Of a stretch of 64,000 nucleotides of DNA, positions 7,555 to 16,479 are shown in pieces. A program made the translations under genes and the position numbers. The stretch comes from an uncultured Aliivibrio sp. (lineage in GTDB: Bacteria > Pseudomonadota > Gammaproteobacteria > Enterobacterales > Vibrionaceae): assembly GCF_946479765.1 (NCBI RefSeq), contig NZ_CAMLHO010000015.1, positions 1-64,000 of the forward strand, given 5' to 3'. The notes below the pieces were generated by a model. It had not been told where the DNA came from. It did no database searches and worked only from the letters and a program-made list of their open reading frames with translations. Each line of letters begins with the position of its first letter. The first letter of the stretch is position 1.

Positions 7555-9048
7555 ATGTTGCTTATGCTACAAAAAGTATTATTAGTTGAAGATTCCACCT
7601 CTTTAGCCATTCTTTACAAACAATACGTTAAAGATGAACCGTATGAATTCTTCCATGTCACCACGGGCGAGCAAGCGAAAGCCTTCATGGAAAAGAACCC
7701 ACCACAATTGGTCGTTCTTGATTTAAAATTACCCGACATGTCAGGACAGGATGTATTGGCATGGATGAAAGAAAATCAACTTCCCACCGCCGTTATTGTC
7801 GCGACAGCTCATGGCACCATCAACATTGCCGTCGATTTATTACAAAGTGGTGCGGATGATTTTATTGAAAAACCAATCCAAGCAGACCGATTTAAAATAT
7901 CTATCCGTAATCACCTTAAACGAGCCAAACTTGAAGATCTGGTTGAAGATCTACAAAACACCTTCAACCGTAAAAAATACCAAGGGTTTATTGGCTCTAG
8001 CTTACCGATGCAAGCGGTATACAAAACCATTGATGCCGTTGCACCAACGACTGCTAGTGTATTTATTTACGGGGAAAGCGGGACAGGTAAAGAAGTGTGC
8101 GCCGAAGCCATTCATTATCAAAGCCAACGAAATAATAAAGCCTTTGTTGCCATTAACTGTGGCGCAATCCCACGAGATTTGATGGAAAGTGAAATTTTTG
8201 GTCATGTGAAAGGCGCATTTACTGGCGCAACGACTGATCGAAAAGGGGCAGCCATGATGGCTAATGGCGGCACGCTCTTTTTAGATGAATTGTGTGAAAT
8301 GGAATTAGAAATGCAGAAAAAATTACTGCGTTTTTTACAAACAGGCCGCTTTACGCCATTAGGTGGCAGTAAAGAACTCAGTACCGATATTCGTATTATC
8401 TGTGCCACCAACCGTGATCCTCTTACTGAAGTGAACGAAGGCCGTTTTAGAGAAGATTTATACTATCGTGTCCATGTTGTTCCCATTCAAATGCCACCAC
8501 TGCGTGATCGTGGTACTGACATTATTGATATAGCTTCCTTCTTCCTAAAAAAATACGCTAAAGAAGACAAGAAGAAATTCAAAGCGATGACACGAGATGT
8601 CGAACTAATCCTATGCAACTACCCATGGCCAGGCAATGTACGTCAGCTGCAAAATATCATCAGAAACGTAGTGGTTCTTCACAATGAAACCCATGTGGCG
8701 ATAGAGCATTTACCACCGCCATTAAACCAACCCTTTTTAACACCAACACCTAAACTACAAGCGAAACCGCAGACTAAAGCTCAACCGCTTCAAAAAGAAG
8801 TGTCGATTCAACCTCATCAAGATAACACCACGGAATCTCAACCTAGCCATCAAGACGCTGCTGTACCTCTGGACATCAATACCAGTGCAATTCGTCCAAT
8901 GGCTGATATAGAAAGAGAAGTCATTCAAAACGCCATTGACCAATGTAATGGCAATGTTTTAAATGCGGCGGTCTTACTTGAACTCAGTCCATCAACTTTA
9001 TACCGCAAAAAACAGGCGTGGGAAGCGTATGAAGAATCAGACTCCTAA
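7555..9048 (+). CDS. sypG: SypG, sigma-54-dependent response regulator
   Basis: An NtrC-type activator. The receiver (residues 7-120) has acceptor VVLDLKLPDMSG and FIEKP. The AAA+ domain (about 145-380) has Walker A GESGTGKE, the sigma-54-contacting GAFTGA loop and an R-finger region. A glutamine/proline-rich linker follows (about 395-440), then a Fis-type helix-turn-helix (NVLNAAVLLELSPSTLYRKK). It should activate the four sigma-54 promoters that carry TTCTCA-type enhancers in this locus. The start could be 7555 or the ATG at 7564, which has better-placed AGGA. Confidence 0.93.
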   Translation: MLLMLQKVLLVEDSTSLAILYKQYVKDEPYEFFHVTTGEQAKAFMEKNPPQLVVLDLKLPDMSGQDVLAWMKENQLPTAVIVATAHGTINIAVDLLQSGADDFIEKPIQADRFKISIRNHLKRAKLEDLVEDLQNTFNRKKYQGFIGSSLPMQAVYKTIDAVAPTTASVFIYGESGTGKEVCAEAIHYQSQRNNKAFVAINCGAIPRDLMESEIFGHVKGAFTGATTDRKGAAMMANGGTLFLDELCEMELEMQKKLLRFLQTGRFTPLGGSKELSTDIRIICATNRDPLTEVNEGRFREDLYYRVHVVPIQMPPLRDRGTDIIDIASFFLKKYAKEDKKKFKAMTRDVELILCNYPWPGNVRQLQNIIRNVVVLHNETHVAIEHLPPPLNQPFLTPTPKLQAKPQTKAQPLQKEVSIQPHQDNTTESQPSHQDAAVPLDINTSAIRPMADIEREVIQNAIDQCNGNVLNAAVLLELSPSTLYRKKQAWEAYEESDS

Positions 9049-10057
9049 AGACAAGAACGAGGTTTGGCTACTATTAGACAGTCGAGATGTGGGGGGAATA
9101 GAAACTCACATTTTACAACTCGCACAGGGATTAAAATCATTCAATCATACTGTGCGAGTGATTTTTCTGCGTCAATACGAGCAGCCTCACCCGCTGATCC
9201 ATTTGCTGAATAATACCAATATTTCTTATCGTTTTTTAAATGGATCATTGCGTGATTTATTTCGCTATACACGTCACCACTCTCCCACGGTTATTCACTC
9301 TCACGGTTATAAAGCCGGACTTTACTCACGTTTATTGCGCTTATCTTTGCTCACATCGCATCAAAAAATACGCTTTATTACTACTTTTCATGCAGGAGAA
9401 GTAAGCCAAGGTAAACTGGCAATATATGATTTTCTAGATAGATGGAGCGCCCCATTAAGCCACTATCGTTTTTCAGTCAGTGAGCAAATAGGCCAACGTG
9501 TACCGAGTAAAACAACGATACTAAATAACTTTATCAACACCCAAGGCCTTACTCAGCATCAAGGGCAACAAATCGCTTTTGTTGGCCGTTTAAGCCATGA
9601 AAAAGCCCCAGATCGCTTTATTCAACTAGCCCAGCAGCATCCAGAGCACAAATTTCATATTTATGGTTCTGGTCCAATGGAACAAGAATTGAATAACCGA
9701 GATCTACGCAATGTCGTTTTTCATGGCCACCAAGATTCTATGGACACCATTTGGCGAGACATTGGGTTATTAATTATTTGCTCTCGCTATGAAGGCTTAC
9801 CCATGACGGCACTAGAAGCGATGGGAAGAGGCATTCCAGTAATATCGACACCTGTTGGCAATCTTCATAAACTAATTGAACACCAAAAGAATGGCTGGAT
9901 AGTTGAACCTAAGCAGTTATCCGACACATTAACTCATTGGTTTACGCTTCCCTCTTCTCAAAAAACGAAAATTCAACAAGCTGCACAACAAACCATCCAA
10001 GCCAATTTTTCTACAGACGCTGTCATACCAACAATAGTGGCAGCCTATAAAATATAG
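9029..10057 (+). CDS. sypH: SypH, GT4-family glycosyltransferase
   Basis: I start it at 9029, overlapping the sypG end by 20 bases, because GGGAAG precedes that ATG; the ORF-track start at 8963 lies deep inside sypG. The 342-residue protein has the GT-B layout: an N-terminal acceptor domain (DVGGIETHILQLAQGL) and a C-terminal donor domain with AFVGRLSHEKAPDRFIQLA and the E-x7-E type motif RYEGLPMTALEAMGRG. It should add one sugar to the lipid-linked Syp repeat unit at the inner membrane face. It ends the first syp transcription unit before the next sigma-54 promoter. Confidence 0.85.
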   Translation: MKNQTPKDKNEVWLLLDSRDVGGIETHILQLAQGLKSFNHTVRVIFLRQYEQPHPLIHLLNNTNISYRFLNGSLRDLFRYTRHHSPTVIHSHGYKAGLYSRLLRLSLLTSHQKIRFITTFHAGEVSQGKLAIYDFLDRWSAPLSHYRFSVSEQIGQRVPSKTTILNNFINTQGLTQHQGQQIAFVGRLSHEKAPDRFIQLAQQHPEHKFHIYGSGPMEQELNNRDLRNVVFHGHQDSMDTIWRDIGLLIICSRYEGLPMTALEAMGRGIPVISTPVGNLHKLIEHQKNGWIVEPKQLSDTLTHWFTLPSSQKTKIQQAAQQTIQANFSTDAVIPTIVAAYKI

Positions 10058-10102
10058 CAGCATTCATCTTCACGCTCCTTTCTCTCAAATTGAAAAAACC
10101 TA

Positions 10103-10117
10103 TTCTCATTTTGATAA
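10103..10117 (+). promoter_or_regulatory. SypG-binding enhancer element, second syp unit
   Basis: TTCTCATTTTGATAA fully matches TTCTCANNNTGMDWN and lies about 60 bases before the sigma-54 promoter at 10177. A one-mismatch copy (CTCTCAAATTGAAAA) sits just upstream at 10082-10096, so this promoter may have two sites. Confidence 0.75.
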
Positions 10118-10176
10118 ATCGCCCTCAAAGAAAAAATATTGATAATAGAATCAATCAGATAAACACCTTAACAATC

Positions 10177-10191
10177 TGGCACTCCCTTTGC
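10177..10191 (+). promoter_or_regulatory. sigma-54 promoter of the second syp unit
   Basis: TGGCACTCCCTTTGC is a near-perfect -24/-12 match. In A. fischeri the equivalent promoter drives sypI; here the next gene is the Wzy/ligase-like gene at 10341, after a leader of about 140 bases. Confidence 0.87.
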
Positions 10192-10340
10192 TTTATCTCT
10201 TATATCAAAAAGTAACCTTACTGCTCGTCTATTATGGTGATAACTGGAGCCGAAGCGCTGAAGTCTGCTTAATCAATCTAATCAAAAGCATTAATCACCC
10301 TATTTCAGCACAAGAAAGGTAACCAACAAAGAGGCAAGTT

Positions 10341-11735
10341 ATGATGATGAATGATGCACCATTCCAATCAAAATCACTGCAATGGTTTACTGCAATTATC
10401 TGCTCACTGTTTGCAGGGGTTTTATGGCGCTTATTTCCTCACCCCGCTTTAATTATCGTGCTAGGTATTTTACCTCTTGCTGTGCTTTATACTCTTAATC
10501 GCCCTTTTCTGATGGTATTACTGTTTGTGATCTTCTCTTTTTTCCGCATTCATGAGGTCTTCCCGCAAATTTACAACCTTAAAATCCCACTGTTATTGTC
10601 TCTTGGATCTTTGGCGGCATTGAGTTGGCAAGTCGGTATAACCAAACAAATAAAATTGTTTTGGTGTAAAGAATTTACGTTACTTACCTGCTTTATGATT
10701 TTGATAATTATAGGAATTGTCTTTGCTAGTAATCGACCTATTGCTATTGAATATTTCAAAGGTATTTATTGGAAAATAATCCTGATGACATTTGCTATTG
10801 CGGTATTAGTCCGAAGCCCTCAACAGCTCTCATTCACTTTAAAGGCGATCACCATTGCTGGAGTTCTTGTCGGAATCGTCGCCATTCAAAATAAGTTAGG
10901 AGGCATTGGTTTAGTGGAAGGAACTCGTGTCACGATTGGACGAGAATTTGGCTCAATGTTGGGGGACCCTAACGATCTTGCGCTAGTTCTTATGTTCCCT
11001 ACTTCATTTGCCGTCGGGTTATTAGTGACTCATCAATTGCCTTGGCATCAACGTCTGCTCGGATTTATCGCTATCCCTATTCTTTTTTGGGCTGTAATCG
11101 CAACCCAAAGCCGAGGCGGGCTATTAGGGATGGTCGCTGTTTTCGGTATTTATGGCTTACAACGAATCAAATCTAAAGCACTCCTTATCTCTATCGCCGT
11201 TATCGCCGGAGGGATTTTATTTATTGTTGCAGGAATTTCAGATCGATCATCAGGAGGCGCAGCAGAGGCTGGTATTGATGCCTCATCAATGGGACGATTA
11301 TACGCATGGGAAGCCGCGGTTAAAATGGCAATAAGTCACCCATTTACAGGGGTTGGTTTAGATAACTTTTTTGCTAATTATTTCTATTACAGTCCTCATT
11401 GGGATGGATTAAACCATGCCGTTCACAGTACATGGTTTGGTGTACTGGCAGAAACTGGTTTTCTTGGGTTAATTATTTTTATTAGCTTAATTGCTGTATT
11501 AATAAAAAATGCGAATAAAACACTACAAGCAGTAAAAGCGGTACAAGATAGAATTGATCCTGCCATATATACCTGTGCTCAAGCGGTATTCGCAGGATTA
11601 ATTGGCACCATTGTTTCTGGTACTTTTTTAACTCAAGGGTTCAACTGGCCGATTTACATTCTAGCGGCATTGGTCGTTGCGGTTAATAAAACCAGTGAGA
11701 TAGCATTAGCTAAGATCAATGAATCAAACTCATGA
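10341..11735 (+). CDS. O-antigen ligase / Wzy polymerase-like membrane protein of the syp locus
   Basis: The 464-residue protein has about 11-12 hydrophobic membrane segments and the large periplasmic loop typical of the Wzy/WaaL (O-antigen_lig) family, with GREFGSMLGDPND, ATQSRGGLLGM and HSTWFGVLAETGFLG as recognisable patches. It likely polymerises the Syp repeat units. It occupies the place of the sypI-sypL block of A. fischeri and probably corresponds to the polymerase/ligase gene there; I am not sure enough to assign a letter. GAGGCA precedes three consecutive ATG codons near 10341, so the exact start is uncertain by one or two codons. Confidence 0.82.
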   Translation: MMMNDAPFQSKSLQWFTAIICSLFAGVLWRLFPHPALIIVLGILPLAVLYTLNRPFLMVLLFVIFSFFRIHEVFPQIYNLKIPLLLSLGSLAALSWQVGITKQIKLFWCKEFTLLTCFMILIIIGIVFASNRPIAIEYFKGIYWKIILMTFAIAVLVRSPQQLSFTLKAITIAGVLVGIVAIQNKLGGIGLVEGTRVTIGREFGSMLGDPNDLALVLMFPTSFAVGLLVTHQLPWHQRLLGFIAIPILFWAVIATQSRGGLLGMVAVFGIYGLQRIKSKALLISIAVIAGGILFIVAGISDRSSGGAAEAGIDASSMGRLYAWEAAVKMAISHPFTGVGLDNFFANYFYYSPHWDGLNHAVHSTWFGVLAETGFLGLIIFISLIAVLIKNANKTLQAVKAVQDRIDPAIYTCAQAVFAGLIGTIVSGTFLTQGFNWPIYILAALVVAVNKTSEIALAKINESNS

Positions 11736-11754
11736 TTTCTCCTATTCAAATCGA

Positions 11755-11769
11755 GTCTCAAAATGAGAA
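11755..11769. promoter_or_regulatory. SypG-binding enhancer element upstream of sypM (dyad)
   Basis: GTCTCAAAATGAGAA reads TTCTCATTTTGAGAC on the minus strand, a full match to the consensus; the plus strand matches with one difference at position 1. The core TCTCAAAATGAGA is nearly self-complementary, so it can be read from both strands. Confidence 0.7.
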
Positions 11770-11827
11770 AATAAATACCCCCTAAAAATATAAAAGCTAT
11801 CCCATTGATAAACAAATGAAAAATAAC

Positions 11828-11842
11828 TGGCACAATCCATGA
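11828..11842 (+). promoter_or_regulatory. sigma-54-like promoter of sypM
   Basis: TGGCACAATCCATGA has a perfect -24 half but GA instead of GC at -12. Its position between a SypG box and sypM supports it despite the weak -12. Confidence 0.65.
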
Positions 11843-11881
11843 AGTACTTATTATATAAGCAACCAAAAAAGGAATGCCACT

Positions 11882-12637
11882 ATGAGTACATTATCTGTTT
11901 ATCGATTAAAACAATGGCTAAAAGAGGGGAAAAGCCCACTTGCTTCTCGTCTATTTCAAATCGCGAAATCGATTCGCTTTTTCGAACTACCTACACCTCG
12001 CCCTATTAATGCTCTTTTTTATGGGCTGCATAAAACCATTACCACTCAATGGCAAGCATTCACGCATCTTGTTTTTTATGTTCCCGCCTTTAAAGGACGT
12101 TTAGATGCATATGGAAAACGCATTTTATTATATGGCGGACTGCCTTTTTTTAGTGGCCCATTAACAATGACCATTGGAGATGATTGTCGGATCTCAGGAC
12201 AAACCACCTTCAGCGGACGAACTAATTCCGAGAACCCAACCCTGACCGTCGGAAACAATGTCGATATTTGTTGGCAAACCACCATTGCTGTCGGTAACCG
12301 CATTGTTATTGGTGACAATGTACGTATTGCTGGACAAGGTTTTTTGTGCGGTTATCCAGGACATCCAATTGACCCAACAGAGCGTGCATTAGGCAAAGCC
12401 GATTTAGATAGCCAAGTAGGTAACATAATTTTGGAGAAAGACGTATGGCTTGGCTCTCGCGTTAGCATCATTGGTAATGTCACCGTCGGCGAAGGAACCA
12501 TTGTCGCTTCAGGTAGTGTCGTAACCAAAAGCTTACCGCCATTTGTATTAGCAGGCGGAAACCCAGCAAAAATCATCAAACCATTAGCTATCAACCACTC
12601 AGAAACCATCAAAGAGGAAATGTATTATGAAGCATGA
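11882..12637 (+). CDS. sypM: SypM, left-handed beta-helix acyltransferase
   Basis: The 251-residue protein has an N-terminal helical part and, from about residue 95, hexapeptide repeats of the LbH family (LTVGNNVDI, IVIGDNVRIAGQ, VSIIGNVTVGEGTIVASGSVVTKSLPP), ending in the acetyltransferase-type GGNPAKIIKP. It probably acetylates a sugar of the Syp polysaccharide using acetyl-CoA. First gene of the third unit; its last 11 bases overlap the start of sypN. Confidence 0.88.
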   Translation: MSTLSVYRLKQWLKEGKSPLASRLFQIAKSIRFFELPTPRPINALFYGLHKTITTQWQAFTHLVFYVPAFKGRLDAYGKRILLYGGLPFFSGPLTMTIGDDCRISGQTTFSGRTNSENPTLTVGNNVDICWQTTIAVGNRIVIGDNVRIAGQGFLCGYPGHPIDPTERALGKADLDSQVGNIILEKDVWLGSRVSIIGNVTVGEGTIVASGSVVTKSLPPFVLAGGNPAKIIKPLAINHSETIKEEMYYEA

Positions 12638-13772
12638 TCTTATCGTTTTTGGCGAAGATTGGGGTGGTTTACCGTCAAGTACTCAACATTTAATTAAACA
12701 ATTATCACTGACTAGAAAAGTTATTTGGATTAACTCAATAGGGTTGCGTCAACCTAATTGGTCATTGCATGACATAAAACGTGCATGGCACAAACTGACT
12801 CAGAAAAAAATCAATACTAAGGAAGCCCTGCAATCTGCGCCTTTTCAAACGATTAATCTCAAAACAATTCCCGCGCCTAAAGGAAGATTTTTTCGATGGG
12901 TAGCAAAACAGTTAATCGTAAAACAGCTGAAACCAATAATAAAAAAAGCAAAACTGCAGCACCCTATTCTATGGACTTCTTTACCGACCGTAGCTGACAT
13001 TTGTGGCAGTTTAGAAGAAGCAAATGTCATTTATTACTGCGGTGATGATTTTGGCGCACTAGCGGGGGTTGATCATGGTGTCGTACTTGAGCACGAGAAA
13101 AAACTAATACAAAAATCAGATTTAATTTTGGCAGCCAGTCCAATATTATGTGAGAAATTCCCTCAAGAAAAAGTGAAGTTCTTACCCCATGGCGTTGATT
13201 TTACGCTATTTAATCAACCTATTTTTAGAGCGAAGGATTTACCTAATGACGGCCGACCTATCGCTGGTTTTTACGGCAGTTTATCTAAATGGCTAGATTA
13301 CGACTTACTTAACCAAGTGATTGAAACTAATCCAGATTGGCACTTTGTCTTCATTGGTCAAAATGAATTGCCCTATCAGCCTATTCTTGAAAGAAACAAT
13401 GTACACTTTCTTGGCCCTAAGCCTCATCACCAATTGCCTCGTTATAGTCAACACTGGCAAGCGAGCTTATTACCTTTTATTGATAACGACCAAATTCGCT
13501 CGTGTAACCCTTTAAAGCTCTTAGAATATTTGGCGACCGGAACGCCTATTATCAGTACCGATTTTCCTGCGCTTGCTCCTTATAAATCAGTGATTCACAC
13601 TGTAAATTCAATAAATGAATTTAATACAAGTTTAAATACCATTCAGCAACATTGGTTAACTCTGAATAAATCAGAGAGCACTCAGCAGAGGCAACAACAG
13701 TTCAATTTGATTAAATCTCACACATGGCAAGCCAAAGCAAAACAGCTTGACGCATGGTTGGAGGAATTATGA
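12627..13772 (+). CDS. sypN: SypN, glycosyltransferase family 1/4 type
   Basis: A 381-residue GT-B-fold protein. The N-terminal part is FGEDWGGLPSSTQHLIKQL; the donor half has PIAGFYGSLSKWLDYDLLNQV, HFLGPKPHHQLPRY and NPLKLLEYLATGTPIISTD, a typical pattern of exopolysaccharide glycosyltransferases. It starts inside the sypM end and shares an ATGA stop/start overlap with sypO, so translation of M, N and O is coupled. Sugar specificity cannot be told from sequence. Confidence 0.84.
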   Translation: MKHDLIVFGEDWGGLPSSTQHLIKQLSLTRKVIWINSIGLRQPNWSLHDIKRAWHKLTQKKINTKEALQSAPFQTINLKTIPAPKGRFFRWVAKQLIVKQLKPIIKKAKLQHPILWTSLPTVADICGSLEEANVIYYCGDDFGALAGVDHGVVLEHEKKLIQKSDLILAASPILCEKFPQEKVKFLPHGVDFTLFNQPIFRAKDLPNDGRPIAGFYGSLSKWLDYDLLNQVIETNPDWHFVFIGQNELPYQPILERNNVHFLGPKPHHQLPRYSQHWQASLLPFIDNDQIRSCNPLKLLEYLATGTPIISTDFPALAPYKSVIHTVNSINEFNTSLNTIQQHWLTLNKSESTQQRQQQFNLIKSHTWQAKAKQLDAWLEEL

Positions 13773-15268
13773 TCACACTAAGTCAGCGTTTTTTAATTAT
13801 CTTAGAATCAGCGTGGCGTCGACGTTATCTAATTGTAATCCCTATTTTATTAGTGCCTGTCATAGGATTTACCATTGGAAAATTAGCACCAAAATATTAC
13901 GATTCTCACACCAGTATGTTGATCCAAGAGACAGCAAAAATGAATCCATTTCTTGAGGATTTAGCCGTATCTACCATGCTAAAAGAACGGTTAAGTTCAC
14001 TACAAACATTGCTGCATAGCCGACATATTTTAGGCCTAGTTGCCGAAGAAAGAGGTTACACGCATGATTCGATGGCGCCACAAGCGATAGATAATGCCAT
14101 TGCTGAACTCTCTAATAATTTATCGGTCACTATGGCTGGTAAAGATTTAATTCGGATTGATTACCGTTCAAGCAGCCCTGAAGGAATGAAAGACACTTTA
14201 GACGCTGTCAGCCGTCATTTTACTGAGCAACTACTGGCACCAGAACGTTCATCAATGAAAGACTCAAGCCAATTTTTATCAGATAACATAAAACATCGTC
14301 GCCAAGAGTTAGATCTCGCTGAGGAAAAACTGGCGGAATTTAAAAGTCGTAGTGATACCACCTTACCAGAAATGCAAATTACCAGTTTAGCTCGTTTAAC
14401 TAAGCTCAAACAGCGCCTCTATGAACGCCAAGCAGAACTTGCTGGCGCAAAAAAACGCTTAGGGTCAATTGACCTACAGCTTTCAAAAACTAATCCAGTA
14501 ATTGGGAAATTAGAAGAACAGATAATTCGTATTCGTGGGGAGTTAACCTTACTTCAAGCTAAATACACACCGCAGCACAGTAAAGTACAAGGTAAATTAA
14601 GAAACCTAAATCGATTAGAAGAAGAACGAACTCGCTTACTTTCTCAAACACAACCCGGAATAAGCAGTGAACAACTTTGGGATATAGCAAGCAGTAATAG
14701 TGTTGACAATTTATCTAAAGCGCCTCCAATTCTATTATCACAATTGGAAGAATTACAAAAAGCAACCAGTAAAGTCGATGCATTAACAGAAGAGGCTTTG
14801 GTTCTAGAAACCATGATAAAAGATCTTGAAATTCAAGCATCTAACTTTGGTAACAATGAAAAGGAACTGTATCAATTACAACGAGATTTAGTTTTAAAAC
14901 GTGGATTATATGATGACTTAGTCGAGCGTTTTGAAATGGCAAAGTTAACTCATTCTCTTGGTATATTTGAACAAGAAAAGCGAGTAAAAATCATTGATAG
15001 ACCCTATAAACCCAATAGTCCATCAAACTTACCAAACCTTCTTTTTATTATTGCAGGGATATTTGGAGGGATTGGTTTAGGAGCTGGTTTAGCCGTGATC
15101 GCAGAATTATGCGACACCACGATTCGTCGAAAAGATGAAATAGTACTGCTGAGTGAAGCTCCCGTATTAAGCCGAATTCCACCACAACCAATTAAATACT
15201 TTCGCCAACCACAAAGTAAGCAACCCACTCCTGATCACTGTTATACGTCACATCCATTTTCAAATTAA
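13769..15268 (+). CDS. sypO: SypO, Wzz/GumC-type chain-length determinant
   Basis: I use the ATG at 13769, with GGAGG 5-6 bases upstream and an ATGA overlap with the sypN stop, not the in-frame ATG at 13754. The 499-residue protein has an N-terminal membrane segment (about residues 20-40), a long periplasmic coiled-coil region (about 160-400, e.g. RRQELDLAEEKLAEFKS) and a second membrane segment near 425-450 preceded by the proline-rich IIDRPYKPNSPSNLP. It sets chain length and couples to the exporter SypC. No kinase domain is fused; SypD is the candidate cytoplasmic partner. Confidence 0.9.
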   Translation: MITLSQRFLIILESAWRRRYLIVIPILLVPVIGFTIGKLAPKYYDSHTSMLIQETAKMNPFLEDLAVSTMLKERLSSLQTLLHSRHILGLVAEERGYTHDSMAPQAIDNAIAELSNNLSVTMAGKDLIRIDYRSSSPEGMKDTLDAVSRHFTEQLLAPERSSMKDSSQFLSDNIKHRRQELDLAEEKLAEFKSRSDTTLPEMQITSLARLTKLKQRLYERQAELAGAKKRLGSIDLQLSKTNPVIGKLEEQIIRIRGELTLLQAKYTPQHSKVQGKLRNLNRLEEERTRLLSQTQPGISSEQLWDIASSNSVDNLSKAPPILLSQLEELQKATSKVDALTEEALVLETMIKDLEIQASNFGNNEKELYQLQRDLVLKRGLYDDLVERFEMAKLTHSLGIFEQEKRVKIIDRPYKPNSPSNLPNLLFIIAGIFGGIGLGAGLAVIAELCDTTIRRKDEIVLLSEAPVLSRIPPQPIKYFRQPQSKQPTPDHCYTSHPFSN

Positions 15269-15280
15269 TTGTTATATTCA

Positions 15281-15295
15281 TTCTCAATTTGCAAA
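15281..15295 (+). promoter_or_regulatory. SypG-binding enhancer element upstream of sypP
   Basis: TTCTCAATTTGCAAA is a full match to TTCTCANNNTGMDWN and almost identical to the element in front of sypA. It is 47 bases upstream of the sigma-54 promoter. Confidence 0.77.
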
Positions 15296-15342
15296 TATTC
15301 ACTTTTTAAATATAAACCATTGAATATAAAGGACAATATAAC

Positions 15343-15357
15343 TGGCACAAACCCTGC
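15343..15357 (+). promoter_or_regulatory. sigma-54 promoter of sypP
   Basis: TGGCACAAACCCTGC has both invariant dinucleotides at correct spacing and lies 33 bases before the sypP ATG. Confidence 0.85.
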
Positions 15358-15390
15358 AATTATTAAATAAATAATAAAAAGGAGCTTGCT

Positions 15391-16479
15391 ATGAAAAACA
15401 TTATTCATGTTGTCCAACACCTTTCTCCTGGTGGATTAGAAACCATGGTGTTAGATATGTTGGAGTTTTCTAATCCAAACCACAAAACAATGGTTGTGAG
15501 TCTAGAAGGGACACTCAAAGATACATTAGATCATTGGCCAAGATTGGCTCGCTACCAAGACCGTGTAATTTGCTTAAATAAATCACCCGGTTTTTCCATT
15601 GCTGTGGTTAAACAATTACTTTCAATATCTAAGCAATACCATGTGGATGTACTTCACTCTCACCATATTGGTCCGTTAATTTATTCAGGCCTCACTGCCT
15701 TACTAAATCGTAAAATAACGCATGTACATACTGAACATGATGCTTGGCACTTAAATAGCAAAAAACATCGCTATTTACAGCAATCCATCCTTACCTTATC
15801 CAAGCCAACATTAGTTGCAGATGCTAATTTCGTAAAAAAATCATTAGCTCGTATATATAATCAATACCCTATCTACACGATTAAAAATGGAATAGACCCT
15901 AATAAATTTACGGTAGGTAATAAGGCGCAAGCAAGACATTCATTAGGCATAGTATTACCTAGAGGCGCGATTGTGGTTGGAAATGCCGCAAGGTTAGAGA
16001 CCGTGAAAGGGCAACCTAACCTTATAGAAGCCTTTCGCTTTCTAAATAAAAAATACCATTTGCTACTGGCTGGTTCTGGTTCAAGAAAATCGCATTTACA
16101 CGCATTAGTTCATCAATATAAGTTAGAAGATAGAGTTCACTTTCTTGGTCATATTGATCACATGCCAACCTTCTATCAAGCGTTAGATGTATTTTGCTTG
16201 CCATCAAATAACGAAGGATTTCCTCTCTCAACTCTAGAAGCTCAAGCCTGTGGGATCCCTTGTATTGCAAATAATGTAGGAGGTGTCGCCGAAACACTCT
16301 GTCCAATCTATAGTCAATTGGTCAATAGTAACCGTCCTATTATGCTGACAGCAGCCATTAATTCGATTACCCAACAATCCAACGTTGGCAACCCAAGAGA
16401 CTTCATTCTAAAAAACAATCACGCAAAATCTATGGCAACCGCTTATGAACATTTATACTTTTCGGGAGTGACTATATGA
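15391..16479 (+). CDS. sypP: SypP, GT4-family glycosyltransferase
   Basis: The 362-residue protein begins IIHVVQHLSPGGLETMVLDML, the usual GT4 N-terminal pattern, and has the donor-domain motifs IVVGNAARLETVKGQPNLIEAF, HFLGHIDHMPTFYQALD and NNEGFPLSTLEAQACGIP. First gene of the fourth syp unit; GGAGC precedes the ATG. The stop overlaps the sypQ start (ATGA). Sugar transferred unknown. Confidence 0.86.
   Translation: MKNIIHVVQHLSPGGLETMVLDMLEFSNPNHKTMVVSLEGTLKDTLDHWPRLARYQDRVICLNKSPGFSIAVVKQLLSISKQYHVDVLHSHHIGPLIYSGLTALLNRKITHVHTEHDAWHLNSKKHRYLQQSILTLSKPTLVADANFVKKSLARIYNQYPIYTIKNGIDPNKFTVGNKAQARHSLGIVLPRGAIVVGNAARLETVKGQPNLIEAFRFLNKKYHLLLAGSGSRKSHLHALVHQYKLEDRVHFLGHIDHMPTFYQALDVFCLPSNNEGFPLSTLEAQACGIPCIANNVGGVAETLCPIYSQLVNSNRPIMLTAAINSITQQSNVGNPRDFILKNNHAKSMATAYEHLYFSGVTI

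Noticed and set aside
7796-8411. ORFs within sypG on both strands
   Set aside because: They are shadows of the AAA+ domain coding sequence.
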